Shown in pieces: positions 21,561 to 32,819 of a DNA stretch of 64,000 bases. The notes beneath the pieces were generated by a model, which worked only from the letters and a program-made list of their open reading frames with translations, was not told the origin of the DNA and made no database searches. Position 1 is the first letter of the stretch; every line of letters starts with the position of its first letter. The position numbers and the translations under genes were made by a program. The DNA comes from Heliopora coerulea (Eukaryota; Cnidaria; Anthozoa; Scleralcyonacea; Helioporidae): positions 328,501-392,500 of the forward strand of contig JASJOG010000052.1 of NCBI GenBank assembly GCA_030142905.1. The letters run 5' to 3'.

Positions 21561-22495
21561 GTAAGTCGTCCAGTCAGTTTGTCTTTGTACAACGATGACA
21601 ATAACTACTTAATTTCAGTTCCAGTTTGCAGCATAAACTAACTGCAAGGTTTGTTGACGTTAACTAGACTCGATTTCGGAAGTACAAAAGTTGGACTGAG
21701 TCTAGATCAGGTTCTGGCTTCTAAACGTTGTTTGCTTGTGTTTGGCCCAAGATCCAATCACAGACATAGTCCAAATGATGAACTCTCACAAACTCACCCA
21801 CATGAAAGGAGGTGCACGAAGAAGAAAAACACATCAAACTACTGTTCCACATGTGTTGGATTAATTACTTACTAACCGAGTATGAGGTCTGCACTGAAAA
21901 GTATTTGCCTGAGGTTTTCTTACAGACCGAGCGACGAAAGAGCGAGGTTTGTGCGGAAAAATACGAGGACAAATACTTTCCAGTACGGACCGAACAAACG
22001 AAGTTAACAAGAAATTTATTATGCGGCTCTGGGGTGGTTTTTTTCCCATTTTTAACCGAGGTTTTCATTGTAGGATGTTGCTGTTTAGTTTACCTCGCGA
22101 TTTGTTTGTTGGGCTTCTTGTTTCCACTAGTTAACGATCCATTTGTCGTACTTTTATGCAATTAACTTTGAACAAAAAGCAGAAATAGTGTCCCAGCACA
22201 TTTAATTCTTCGAAATTAGCGTTGTAGATGCTTAATTCTCCTTAAATTGCAGTAAAATCAGCTCAAAGATTTTCCCGCCAAAACCTACCATTCTGGAGTA
22301 AAAAGCGTATTGAGTCGGTCCAATATCTTAGAATCTCGGACTGTTCAGCAACCGACAAGAATGCGTAATTTTGCGTACTGACCGAAACACGAGCTACGCC
22401 ACATAACAATAAATTTTATACTGGGCTTTGACATTTGTGACAAGATGTAGTCTTCGTTTGATTAAAACGTTATTTGGCGTGCTTTCTTTTGTTAG
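21561..22495 (+). other. Intron K6-A6
   Basis: 935 bases. An imperfect hairpin-forming pair lies at about 21894-21985 ('aaaagtatttgcctgaggtt' against the inverse of 'cgaggacaaatactttcc'). No coding exon. The acceptor TTTGTTAG ends at 22495. Confidence 0.65.
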
Positions 22496-23059
22496 CACCT
22501 TTCGAACTTGGTTTTGCGTTGGACGGTTCCAACAGCTTGACTCGGTCAGAGTTTAATAAAGTTAAAGATTTTGTCAGGTCGTTCGTCAACGTTCAAACCA
22601 TTTCAAGAAACGCAGCGCAAGTCGGTGTCATCGAGTACAGCGACAAGCCGAAAATTGAAATCGCTTTGAATGACAATTCCAATTCAGCTTCCTTGAGGTA
22701 CGACATTCTGTATATCAGACAGTCCAGAGGCACAAAAGCAGCCACAGCAGAAATGATTGAAATGTCAACCAACGAACTGTTCAGCCGTGAGAGAGGGGCC
22801 AGACCTGGTGTTCCAAGATATCTTGTAATTCTTACGGACGAGAATGTCACTCCGTCCAACGAACTGAAAGCCGCTGTGCGAAAGGCTGCTGAGGAGGGCA
22901 TTGAAATCTACGTGATAGATATTGGTGATAAGTTGGACCTTGGAGCACTGAAACTGCTCGCTCCGATTCCAAAGAATAGATACGGTGTGGATGACGTGGG
23001 CTCACTGAGCAACATCATACTCCGCATAAGGAGAAGCATTCTGGACGATGTCACTGAGC
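22496..23059 (+). CDS. Exon A6: vWA domain, MIDAS largely intact
   Basis: 188 codons. The first motif LDGSNS is intact and TKAATAEM holds the threonine. The third motif is ILTDENVT, keeping the Asp although Gly is replaced. The residues usually reading RIQPSRG are IRQSRG here. Acceptor TTGTTAG and donor GTAAGT are both phase 1. Confidence 0.92.
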
Positions 23060-23094
23060 GTAAGTTACAAAGCTAACAACCAGAAGACTTGTCT

Positions 23095-24600
23095 ACCTAC
23101 CCTGGAGGTACCTCCCTCCCTCCCTCCCTCCCTCCCTCCCAGCCTTGTTCCCTTCTTTACTAGCGTCCCTCCATCCTGCCTTCCCTCCCTACTTACCTAC
23201 CCAACGTCCTACCTCCCTCTCTCCCCTCCTCCTTCCCTACAAACCTACCTACAAACCTACGTACCTACCTACGTACCTACCTACGTACCTACCTACCTAC
23301 GTACCTACGTACCTACCTACCTACCTACCTACCTACCTGGCTACCTACCTACCTAGCTACCTACCTAGCTACCTACCTAGCTACCTACCTAGCTACCTAC
23401 CTAGCTACCTAGCTACCTACCTAGCTACCTAGCTACCTACCTAGCTACCTAGCTACCTACCTAGCTACCTAGCTACCTACCTACCTACCTATCTACCTAC
23501 CTAGCTACCTAGCTACCTACCTACATAGCTACCTACCTACCTAGCTACCTACCTACCTAGCTACCTACCTATCTACCTACCTATCTACCTACCTACCTAC
23601 CTACCTACCTACCTACCTACCTACCTATCTACCTACCTACCTATCTACCTACCTACCTACCTACCTACCTAACTACCTACCTAGCTACCCAGCTACCTAC
23701 CTAACTACCTACCGAGCTACCTACCTACCTAGCTAGCTAGCTACCTGTCTGCCTGCCAGGCCACCTACCCTTCTATCTACCTACGTACCTACGTACCTAC
23801 GTACCTACCTACCTGCCTGGCCACCTACCTGATTACCTCCTTCTATTTTACGTGTATGACTACCAACTGACGTACTTACTCACCTACCACCTGCCTACCA
23901 TCGTACTTTCTCACCTCCCATAGTGCTTATTTACCTATCTACTTGCCTATCTACCTTGCCACCTACTTGGTTACCTCCCTCCTACGTGCATGACTACCAA
24001 CTGACCTGCTTACCCACCTACCCATTGACCTACCAGTGTACCTGCTTCCTTACGAAAGTGCCTCTATACCAACCTACTTATCTATGTACCTGCATACCTG
24101 TGTCCCTACGTACATTCCTAATTACCTACCTAGGTTACCACCTGCCCGCTTGCCTTTCAAAGGACTTGTCTACCTTATTATTTACCAACCTATCTCTCCG
24201 CCTACCTGCCAAGCTGCCTGGTTCCCTGGTAGTTACACCATTTTCCCACATATTCCAACTTATCTCCCCACCTTCCCGCCAGCTTGCCTGGTTGCCTGGT
24301 AGTTACGCCATTGTACACATATACCGACATATCTACCCACCTCGTACATACCAACCACACATACCGACCCATCGACCACCGTACACTCAAAAATTTCCCT
24401 TCATCAGAAATATTAACTTAAATTTTAACTGTTGAGTGTAATGCCACAATATTCCATTGTATCTACCCACCTACTTGTCAGCCTGCCTGGTTGCCTGGTA
24501 GTTACACCATTGTTCACATATACCAACCTATCTCCTCACCTACCTGTCTGGTTGCCTGGAAGTCACACCTTGGTTCACATCACACCTCAACTACCTCCAC
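23095..24600. repeat. CTAC/CTAG tetranucleotide array in intron A6-B6
   Basis: A short CCCT run (23106-23140) leads into CTAC/CTAG/GTAC units that are nearly pure from about 23225 to 23830. They then decay into degenerate 'cctacc' and 'tgcctggt' sequence up to about 24600. Artificial frames with Tyr-Leu-Pro-Thr repeats result. 24601-24865 is unremarkable. Confidence 0.9.
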
Positions 24601-24865
24601 CATTACCATGAGCGTGGCTAGTTAGATGTGATGTTTTGTTTTAACGTCGCCGACATTTTAAATCCTGTAACGAACAGAAAGTGTTTCACGGCTCGTAGAT
24701 TAACTCGTAAAAACTGACGTCACACTTGCTTATCATATTTACGGTTACGTGAGGAATAGTGAAAGTGCAATTTGAACTTCCGCAGTGTTGCGCCAGACAC
24801 CTCGCTCAGTTTCTAAGTTTTTATTGTACGAATTGTGATGTACTTTTCTTCTTTACTCTTAACAG

Positions 24866-25444
24866 AAAAGAGACCAGTGGAAATTGTGTTTACATTGGGA
24901 TCTGCGAACCCGTACGGACGAGCGACCTTTAACTGGGAAAAAGAAGTGGTCAAGGGAATGATTCACGACGATGGTGGAAGACGTGGTTTTTTAGTTGATA
25001 ATCTTAAAGCAGTCCCAAGTATTGTGTACGGTCTGGTTGTTTATGCTGACAAAGCACTACCCCAAGTCCAGCTTGGAGATATCCCGGACAAGAAGGAATT
25101 CAAGCGCATTACAGATGGATTAACGTGGCCGGGCGAGGGGAAGGCATTTGCGGAAGGTTTATTAGGAGCAGAGGAGCTCTTCAAGAATAGCAAAAACCAG
25201 AACTCACGGAAGGTAGTAGTGCTGTTTACGAACAGTAAAACTACTGCTGATACGGCGATGTTAATGGCAATGGCCAAGAGGTTTATCCTTAAAGAGATCA
25301 AGCTTTACGTGGTGGCTGTAGGAGATGCTATTGACGATGAGCAAATAACGGTCATTACGGGAAACTCGAACAACGTAGTGAAGGTTCAGTCCTCCGAGCA
25401 ACCGACGAAGGTTTCTGATCGTCTTAGTGGTGAAACAGCCAAAG
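24866..25444 (+). CDS. Exon B6: MIDAS-less vWA domain with a loop insertion
   Basis: 193 codons, the longest B. The first-motif site is FTLGSANPYG and the third is VVLFTNSKTT. Between the first helix (WEKEVVKGMI) and strand YGLVVY, about 13 residues (around HDDGGRRGFLV) are inserted relative to other B copies. Acceptor TTAACAG and donor GTGAGC are both phase 1. Confidence 0.92.
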
Positions 25445-25993
25445 GTGAGCTACATCTTGGGAAATAAAACCTTAAACCATTTTTCATTGCTTTGTTTTAT
25501 TACAGAGAGATTTTAAGTTAGCCTTCTGTTGTTTCGTCAAGTTCAAGCTGTTTTAAGTATTCGAGAATGAAAAAAACCCTGAGCTTCTCACGGGGTTCAA
25601 ACGCATAACCTTCTGAATGTTAGCCAGACAATGTATCTATTGAGCCACTAAAACTCAGATGCTAAAGCGAAACACGAAAAAAACTTTCTATTGTGGTTCT
25701 CTTAGAACAAGGTAACATGGTGCAGAAAAATGTTGACAGTAATTTCGCTGGATTATCTTTTCTGGCACAGTGATGCCTACTTCAGCTACATTAATAATGG
25801 TAAAAGCAGGGTTACCCGTGCAATTTCAAAAGAACATGCTCACGGGAATTTTTTAAAGACCTCAATTGGCCTTCGCAGATCCCGGAAATTTAGAAGTCCT
25901 TTCAACAGCATTCCAATGCTGCTCTAACTTTCCTCCTTGCACCTCAATTTTACGTCTTAAAAGTTAAACATTAATATCATTTTTTTTCCCTAG
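25445..25993 (+). other. Intron B6-K7
   Basis: 549 bases containing a reverse tRNA-like SINE family 2 head at 25571-25660. Nothing else recognised. The polypyrimidine tract and acceptor CCCTAG end at 25993. Confidence 0.7.
25571..25660 (-). mobile_element. tRNA-like SINE family 2 fragment
   Basis: The - strand reads 'tagtggctcaatag' (A box) and 'gcgtttgaacccc' (B box), followed by 'gctcaggg'. Same class as the copies at 3970-4455. The cloverleaf is imperfect, so it is not a tRNA gene. Confidence 0.55.
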
Positions 25994-26203
25994 ATCCTTG
26001 TAACGCAGTTGAGTGCAGGTATGATGGCATTTGCGTCTCGTCATCCGGTTCGTCTCCCATCTGTAAATGTCCTCTCGGATTTCCTGCAACGTTTAGTCCG
26101 GTTTGTGGCACGGACGGACTAACATACAGCAATGTCGGGGAAATGAAATACAAGAATTGTCGCGAACAAAACAGTGTGGAAGTTCTACACGAAGGAGCTT
26201 GTG
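25994..26203 (+). CDS. Exon K7: follistatin/Kazal module, 8 cysteines
   Basis: Starts DPCNAVECRYDGIC and holds PVCGTDGLTYSNVGEMKY, ending GACG. Cysteines C6 and C8 are missing together, as in K2, K4 and K9. It lies in a short open stretch without an initiating ATG. It was found from the DPC...CGTDG pattern and the flanking acceptor CCCTAG and donor GTAAAG, both phase 1. Confidence 0.92.
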
Positions 26204-26484
26204 GTAAAGAATATTTATTGCTTGTGTAACATTTGTAAACGAGAGTTCTGTGTTTAGTTGGTCGTCACTGTGGATTGTAGACGTGATTTTGTAGTTGACG
26301 TGACATCATGTAGAAATAGTGTGTACAGTGTCCGTTAAGTCGGTTGCTGTAAGGTTGTCATCGTCCAGTAAGCAACATCTTCATCTATCTGTTATACCTG
26401 AATTTCCACCTCGACTCGGACGGCAAATTGTACACCAACGCACCCAGATCACCGATAACACGTTTCAATATCGGCAAGAACATT

Positions 26485-26676
26485 ACATGTTTGAGGAAGT
26501 TGATCGTCCAGGTTAGTGTAGTCTTGAGAAAGACTGTTGGTTGAAGTGACTGACGTTTCGACAGCCTTAGCGGCGGTCATCTTCAGAGTCAAAAGTCTGT
26601 CGAAACGTCAGTCACTTCAACCAACAGTCTTTCTCAAGACTACACTAACCTGGACGATCAACTTCCTCAAACATGT
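26485..26676. repeat. Perfect inverted repeat, 80-bp arms, 32-bp loop
   Basis: Arm 26485-26564 starts 'acatgtttgaggaagttg'. Arm 26597-26676 is its exact reverse complement. The 32-base spacer contains 'ccttagcggcggtcatcttc'. The direct repeat 'aagaacattacaygt' lies on both sides, suggesting a fold-back element or a recent inverted duplication. Confidence 0.9.
26556..26586 (-). other. Hammerhead-ribozyme-like core (site 2)
   Basis: The - strand reads CTGAAGA, a 7-bp stem with one mismatch (GACCGCC / GGCTGTC, loop GCTAA) and then GAAAC. It spans the loop of the perfect inverted repeat. The core matches CUGANGA-stem II-GAAA; the other two stems were not confirmed. Confidence 0.35.
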
Positions 26677-27436
26677 CACGATTCTCCCAGGTTCAAACCA
26701 TTTACTTTATTAAGAACATTACACGTGCATAAACCATTTAATTAAACTGAAACGAGCAGTGATGTGAAATTCCGAACTTAAAATTGTAATTGGTAACATT
26801 TGCCAACAAAATATTGATGACTTGCAATCAATCCCTTAGGATTCAAAAGACAATGATACGGCGGCCATGTTGGCGCGACATGCAATAGAAGTTAATGAGA
26901 TTCTTTTGTAAAAGTTTCACGAACATGGCCGCTGTGACGTCATGTGCAAGCCACCTTTTTAAGTTACTGCCAATCCTATTAATATAACACGAGGAGTGTT
27001 GAAAACAAATTGAATCTACGCAAGCCTCGTACGAATTATTTAAAACGTGGCTTGAGTTACAGTGGGGCATTGTTATAGAATTACTTGCCTCACAACTTAT
27101 CTACAATGGATTCACTTGGGTAGTTGAAAAAGGCAATTGGTCGAAGTTATAATTGTTAATCGGACTCTCACGTGGCAATCTTGTAAATCAATATGTTGAC
27201 TTAGTGGTGTAGTATAGCTTGAACATTTTTTCTCCTTTTTTTACTTGGTGGTGTAATATATAGTTATACTTGGGTCGTTTCAAAATCTACTTGGACTAGA
27301 GTGACTTTTAAGACTATTACCTGGTCTAGGTTCTTTATGCGCACCAGTTAATTTTGCTGCAGAAAATGCGCGTTTCTTTTTTAACGCTGTTTTCATGTCA
27401 TTTTCAATTTAAACTTTGATTCATTTAATTTTCTAG

Positions 27437-28027
27437 CTTTCCCACCGTACCCGAAACCGCAAAATGCCTTGGATTTGGCTTTCATTTTGGATGGCTCAGA
27501 CAGCTTAACAAGACCTCAGTTTGAAATGATTAAGAAATTTGTTACCGGTGTAATAGATCGACATACTATCTCACCTACTCAAACACGAGTTGCTGTAATG
27601 GAATACAGTGACAAGCCAACAGTCTGGATCACGCTGCGAGGTTACATGGAACGCAACGCATTGAAAGAAGCGGTCAGCGATATAAGACCTTCGCGTGGCA
27701 AAAGCGTTGTTACTGACGAAGCCCTAAGAATGGCAGCTGTTGATATCTTTTCACCGGAACATGGCTCGCGTCCTGGAATTCCCAAAGTGCTTATCCTTGT
27801 CACCGATGATAAGTCGACGGGTTCCGAATCATTACGACTAGCAGCCGAACCCTTACGAAAGAAAGGCGTCACTGTGTACATTGTTGCTATTGGAGAGAAA
27901 GTGGATAAAAAGGAAATTGGAGATCTCGTACCGGACAACACTAATGTGTCACCCATTGATAATCCTGAGGAGACAAGGAATTCGGCGCCACAAATCGCCA
28001 ACAAAATCGACAAAAATGTCGAGAAAA
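27437..28027 (+). CDS. Exon A7: vWA domain, MIDAS intact
   Basis: 197 codons, the longest A, because of a Pro-rich lead-in AFPPYPKPQNALD. Motifs: ILDGSDS, SVVTDEA, VTDDKST (Gly to Asp after the metal-site Asp). Cation binding is plausible. Acceptor TTTTCTAG and donor GTACGT are both phase 1. The next intron is only 197 bases. Confidence 0.93.
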
Positions 28028-28224
28028 GTACGTATCGTTATTTCATTTATGCAATCTTATTTATCCAAATATGCTTAAACGTCAAGACATTTGGCAACTT
28101 TCATTTTCCTCTTTTTTGACAGTGAATGACGTACCTTCAACTTGGCCTTTTGAATTCTACTATTCTTTTCTTATTTCAAAGTTGTTATCGTTTTCCTCAC
28201 CAATTTTCACTGTTAATCTTACAG

Positions 28225-28776
28225 GAAAGATGGCATATTTCGTCGACATAATCTTCATTTTAGGTTCGTCTGATCCTAATGGTCGACTGAGCTTTGCCAA
28301 ACAGAAAGAAATAGCTAAATCCATTATTGACCTGCCAGATACCGCTGACCAGCGCTATGGTGTTGTGCAGTATGATAACTACCCATCAATCCCTGTGCGT
28401 TTGGGGTACATACGAGATAAGAGATCTCTCAAAGACGTCATCGACAGGATCACTTGGAGACGAGACGGAACGGCCTTTTTGGAAGCGCTGCGTCAAGCCG
28501 CTGACCAGTTTGATAAGGAAGGACGACCGAAGGCTCAGTTTGAGGTTGTGTTGTTTAGTGATGGTAAAATCAAAACGACGTACCAAGAGCTGTCCGAAAT
28601 TGGTGCCATGCTCAGGAAGAAAAATATCTCTATAAGAATCGTAACAACTGATGAAGATGGCGATAGGGATCGTATGAAGCCGCTGACTCCTGATGAAGGT
28701 GGTATAGTTGGCGTCAAAATTACTGAGAATGTTACTGACGTCATCATCAGTAAAATTGCGGGCAAAATCCTGACAG
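28225..28776 (+). CDS. Exon B7: MIDAS-less vWA domain
   Basis: 184 codons. FILGSSDPNGRLSF stands at the first-motif site and VVLFSDGKIK at the third. This is the B copy that best keeps an S-D-G near the third loop, although the first-motif Asp is absent. Acceptor CTTACAG and donor GTATGA are both phase 1. Confidence 0.92.
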
Positions 28777-29737
28777 GTATGAGCAACACTTGGCAAACTT
28801 GTGTACTACTCTGAACATTCTGTCCCTCTTAATAAAGTCATTCCGTTTCCTCATCGATTGATCTCGGCTGTAGGTTTACCATGGCGAGCAAAAGGAATTC
28901 ATGAACGCTTGAATGCTTGTCACGGTGAATTTCTTTGAAAGTTTAGAAATAAAGCAAAAAGGAAAGTAATTAACATATCTAATTCTCAAAATTTTTCATA
29001 AGACAATTGTTTTAAATTTTTCGAAATTCATTGCCGAAAATGTTTGTCTAAACTATCCCTAACATGCTGCTGTGTTATTCGTCAGTGAAATATCTATCCT
29101 TACGCCAATTTTCAGAGAAATCCACTGACGAAAACCGAAGTTGTGTCTTAATTGCGACATTTTTGTAAAGTTATGCCAAAGTTCCTGCGCTATTACAGTT
29201 ATTATAACAGACCAAAAGTCACCTTAACTGGCTTGAACGTGTGGTAAATTGAAGTTTTCCACAAAAACTTACGGATTCAAGTTGTACTTACGTCATCTTT
29301 GATATGACATTTTCGGCGACTTCTCACGATGTTTGGCCGCGGCGGAAGGAATTCACGCCGAAACTCTAGTTTTTCATCTTGAAGTTTTGGATTTTTTTTT
29401 TTACTATGTCATAAAGGTCAGGACGTTTCGATGATATTCTTTTTAAACAATATCGAAAAATAAATGAACATTCTTTAACTACTCAACAATTTGCGTCGAA
29501 TTCAATTTGACCTCCAGCTGTAAGTGTTTTACGGTAACGCAGAAGAAAAACAAAGATGTTATTTACCATTTTTGTTGGTTCTGTACAGATAAGTACCATC
29601 CCTCAGTCTGAAAATGGTCTGCGGCCTTCAAGCTTGTGTCGTTTCTGCAGACTTCGGGAAAATATTTTTCTGTACAGACCTCCGAGTCAATTGATGACAT
29701 TTATGTATTTTTTGTACGTATCCTTTTTTACAAACAG
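28777..29737 (+). other. Intron B7-K8
   Basis: 961 bases, AT-rich with T/A homopolymer stretches near 29390-29460. I see no mobile element ends or RNA gene. The acceptor ACAAACAG ends at 29737. Confidence 0.7.
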
Positions 29738-29947
29738 ATGTGTGTGCTGCCGCGTATTGTAAGTTTGGAAGTAATTGCGTAAAGAAGCCAGACGGGTCGA
29801 CTTCTTGTGAATGCATTGAAACTTGCCGTCAGGAATACAAGCCTGTGTGTGGATCAGATATGAAGACCTACGTCAATGAATGTGAAATGAAAGCTACTGC
29901 ATGCCGGGAAAAAGTGGAGGTGCTTATTCAACACCTTGGACCATGCG
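29738..29947 (+). CDS. Exon K8: follistatin/Kazal module, 10 cysteines
   Basis: Starts DVCAAAYCKFGSNC; the Kazal core is PVCGSDMKTYVNECEM, ending LGPCG. Ten cysteines in 70 residues. Acceptor AAACAG and donor GTAAGT are both phase 1. Confidence 0.93.
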
Positions 29948-31167
29948 GTAAGTGGTTTGTGCCATTGAAATGCTTTATTGGCGTTGGATTTTTGGCGTTA
30001 GAACCCTAAACTGAACTGGTGATTGTTATTTTTACATGCAGACAAAATAGTTTCCATAATTCTCAATAACTTTAAGTCATAAATTGATTACGTAAATAGA
30101 AAATGACGATTTTTGTTGAGTTCAGTACTTCTGACCAGGGGCGTAGCTAGAGTTTATATCCATTCGGGGTTCAGCCTCCTGAGAAGTTTGGATTCAATTT
30201 GAGAGGTTTTTCGTATATTATAATAATTCCAATAATACGATCAATAATTAGTGGCGAAGAAGCTTGACGAGAAACCATAAGGCTTATTGAAGTTATCAAG
30301 CTTTCTATTAAAGAATAAACTTTTAAGTAAACTTTTACGGAAACAGCTGATTTTTCAGTTTTTCAGAAAAACGAAAGCTAAATACTACATGGAAACAGCC
30401 AAATTTTAAGTTTTCTAGAACAAGAGAGAAGCTAAATACTACTCACCATTTCATTTTCATAGGAGTTAAGGAAGATTGGTTCTAGAAAATTTCTTGAAAA
30501 TTGTCTCATTTTAGTTCTAGTGAGACCTACATATGGTTGACACTTGCCCCAGGTGACCCTTCCAGACAACTAGAAGGAAGGTGATGTCTTGTTTCGCTGT
30601 TTTAGACCGACTCCAAGCAAGGTCTGACTACAGCCCAGTTGAATATGTGCTGTAGTATTCTGTAAAAGTCAATGTTTTTCATTTGTAGTGCGTTATGGAA
30701 AGGTCAATGCTTTTTTATCTGTTCTGCGAAGTCAGAAGCACCAATGTGTAGCATGTCTTTCAATTTGGCAAATCTATTTATTACTTGATCTATAAATTAC
30801 TTAAAAGCTAAAAGATAACATAATCATGATACGTATTTTAATAACATTGCCCTTCGTTAGGCCCTTAGCGGTATTTGGGAGAGAAAGTGAGAAACACCAG
30901 GCAATAGAATTACGTCATATCATTTCTTAAGCTATTCGGGCCTCATCATTAAACATTCGCGGCTGAAGCCCCGAAAGCCCTGGTCTAACGACGCCTCTGC
31001 TTCTGACATCAGCGGTAGTCTTTTTGGAAAAATATCTAACCTGAGATCAACGGATAATGAAAACCCCAGAAGAATCCCCAAACTGCACTTTAGCCCAAAC
31101 AGTGTATTAAATCTTTAAAAGTATGTTGTTAATAATCTGTTTGTTCGTGTTTTCTTCGTATGTTTAG
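29948..31167 (+). other. Intron K8-A8
   Basis: 1,220 bases. A fragment resembling the end of a hAT-like MITE (caggggcgtagctagag) lies at about 30137-30155, without a matching far end. The rest is AT-rich and unrecognised. Confidence 0.65.
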
Positions 31168-31743
31168 TTCCAACTTCAGGAATAAACATCGTTTTTGCCT
31201 TGGATGGCTCGCGCAACTTGAAACCAGACGACTTCACGCAAATCAAGAACTCTGTTCACACCATCCTAGACTCTTTGGTTGTGTCTCCTCGAGATAGCCG
31301 TGTTGGAGTTATAGAGTACAGCGACAACGCAAATGTCATTTTCCATTTAAACAAATATCAGAACATCAAAGATGTGAAGGAAGCCGTCGAAAACATCCAG
31401 CCTTCCCGAGGAATCGGACTTTCCACGGACGAAGTGCTGAAGACTGCTGCAAAGGAAATGTTTACCGTAAAAAACGGCGCTCAGCCTGGTTTACCTAAAG
31501 TGTTCGTGCTTTTTACTAGCGCGAAATCTACTGGCTCTCAGCCTTTACGCGACATGGGAAAATCATTGAAAGAACTGGGAGTGACAATTTATGTTGTTGG
31601 AATCGGCGGAAAAGTGGATCGTGATGAGTTGACTGGTTTGGTGCCTGGTAGACGCGATAAACTTATCTCGGTTACTGACCCATATCAAATACGATTAATT
31701 ATCTGGAATATCATTACACCAATTTTAAATCGAGTTCCAAAAC
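31168..31743 (+). CDS. Exon A8: vWA domain, MIDAS partly degenerate
   Basis: 192 codons. The first motif is LDGSRN (last Ser to Asn). The threonine motif LSTDEV is intact. The third is LFTSAKST without Asp. YVVGIG is conserved. Acceptor ATGTTTAG; donor GTAAGT after a split C, which joins AA to give Gln. Confidence 0.92.
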
Positions 31744-32565
31744 GTAAGTTCAAGCACTGGTGACTTATGTCGATAAATTTGTGAGCCATGCAATGGGTTT
31801 ATTTACAGCTAATAAGAAATATCATAGTCAACAGGCACAAGAAAACGAGGTGCTGATGCTCCCAGCTAAAGTCGTTCATTGGAGTGAATTCAAGAAATCC
31901 TCGGCAAATTACAGTTATTCAAAACTGCCTATGTAGCCCTCTATTTTAATATCACTGTTGTTAAAACTACAAGTGATGCCGCTGGCCAGTGCCACGGCCT
32001 TATATTCCTCTTTTATTTCCCTTATTGAATTTCCCGTAATCTTGGCCCATAAAGACGGCTCTAGGTACGACGTGTGAGGGAAAGGTACACCTCTGCTTGC
32101 GCGTGTACTAAAAATCAAGGACACAGGGTAAGAGGTATGCACGTTAGAGATATTGAGAACCAAGCGTTCTTAATTCATGAACGGTTTATCTTTCAGCAAA
32201 ATTTTTCATGCAAAACAAAGAAAAAGAATAATCTCATACCCCAAGGGCATCGTCGAACATGTAAAACACCGTTCTCATTCTGCACAGACGTCACTAACAG
32301 CGTTTCCACGTTCTAAAGACGACGTCTCCTCCTACAATGTCAACATTTGTCAGTCAAGTTCACCGCTGACTCACTCATTAGACATGCTATTATCTCTTTC
32401 TTGCTTGCATAACAAATTCAATTCAAAGGATACATGGCCCAAATATCAAAAACACCTGTTCATCAAATCTTCCGGTTGACATCCTTGACTCCAGAAAGTA
32501 GGTTCCTTAAGGTCTGTATTCTCCCCTAAGACCATCTATGAAATTGCATTCGTACTTTTTTTTAG
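31744..32565 (+). other. Intron A8-B8
   Basis: 822 bases with no recognisable gene or mobile element. A T-rich tract precedes the acceptor TTTTTTTTAG at 32565. Confidence 0.7.
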
Positions 32566-32819
32566 AAGACAAGTTTGTTGATGTTGTGTTTGCCCTGGGT
32601 GCTTCCAAGCCTAATGGTCCTGCAGTGTTAGAACTTGAGAAGGAGGTTGTGCACGAGATAATTGATCAACTAAGGTTATTGGACACTCAATATGGAGTGA
32701 TACAGTACGATAGTAATGCTCGAGTTGTCGTTGATCTTGGTGCTATCTCTGATCCACAAAATATTAAGGAAGCAGTGTCTAGAATGTATTGGAGTAACGA
32801 TGGGACTGGACTTGCAAAG
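32566..32819 (+). CDS. Exon B8a: N-terminal half of MIDAS-less vWA domain
   Basis: Encodes FALGASKPNG, LELEKEVVHEIID and YGVIQY and stops after WSNDGTGLAK. The donor AAG|GTAAAA follows a complete codon, so this intron is phase 0, unlike all others here. Length 254 bases; with B8b it totals 540, the same as B4. Confidence 0.9.

Larger units (their letters stand above)
26204..27436 (+). other. Intron K7-A7
   Basis: Contains a perfect 80-bp inverted repeat (26485-26676) flanked by an imperfect 15-bp direct repeat (26476-26490 and 26712-26726). The remainder is AT-rich and unrecognised. Confidence 0.7.

Noticed and set aside
23048..23432. Open frames with Tyr-Leu-Pro-Thr repeats
   Set aside because: They are read from a CTAC/CTAG tetranucleotide array; no splice or codon evidence of selection.
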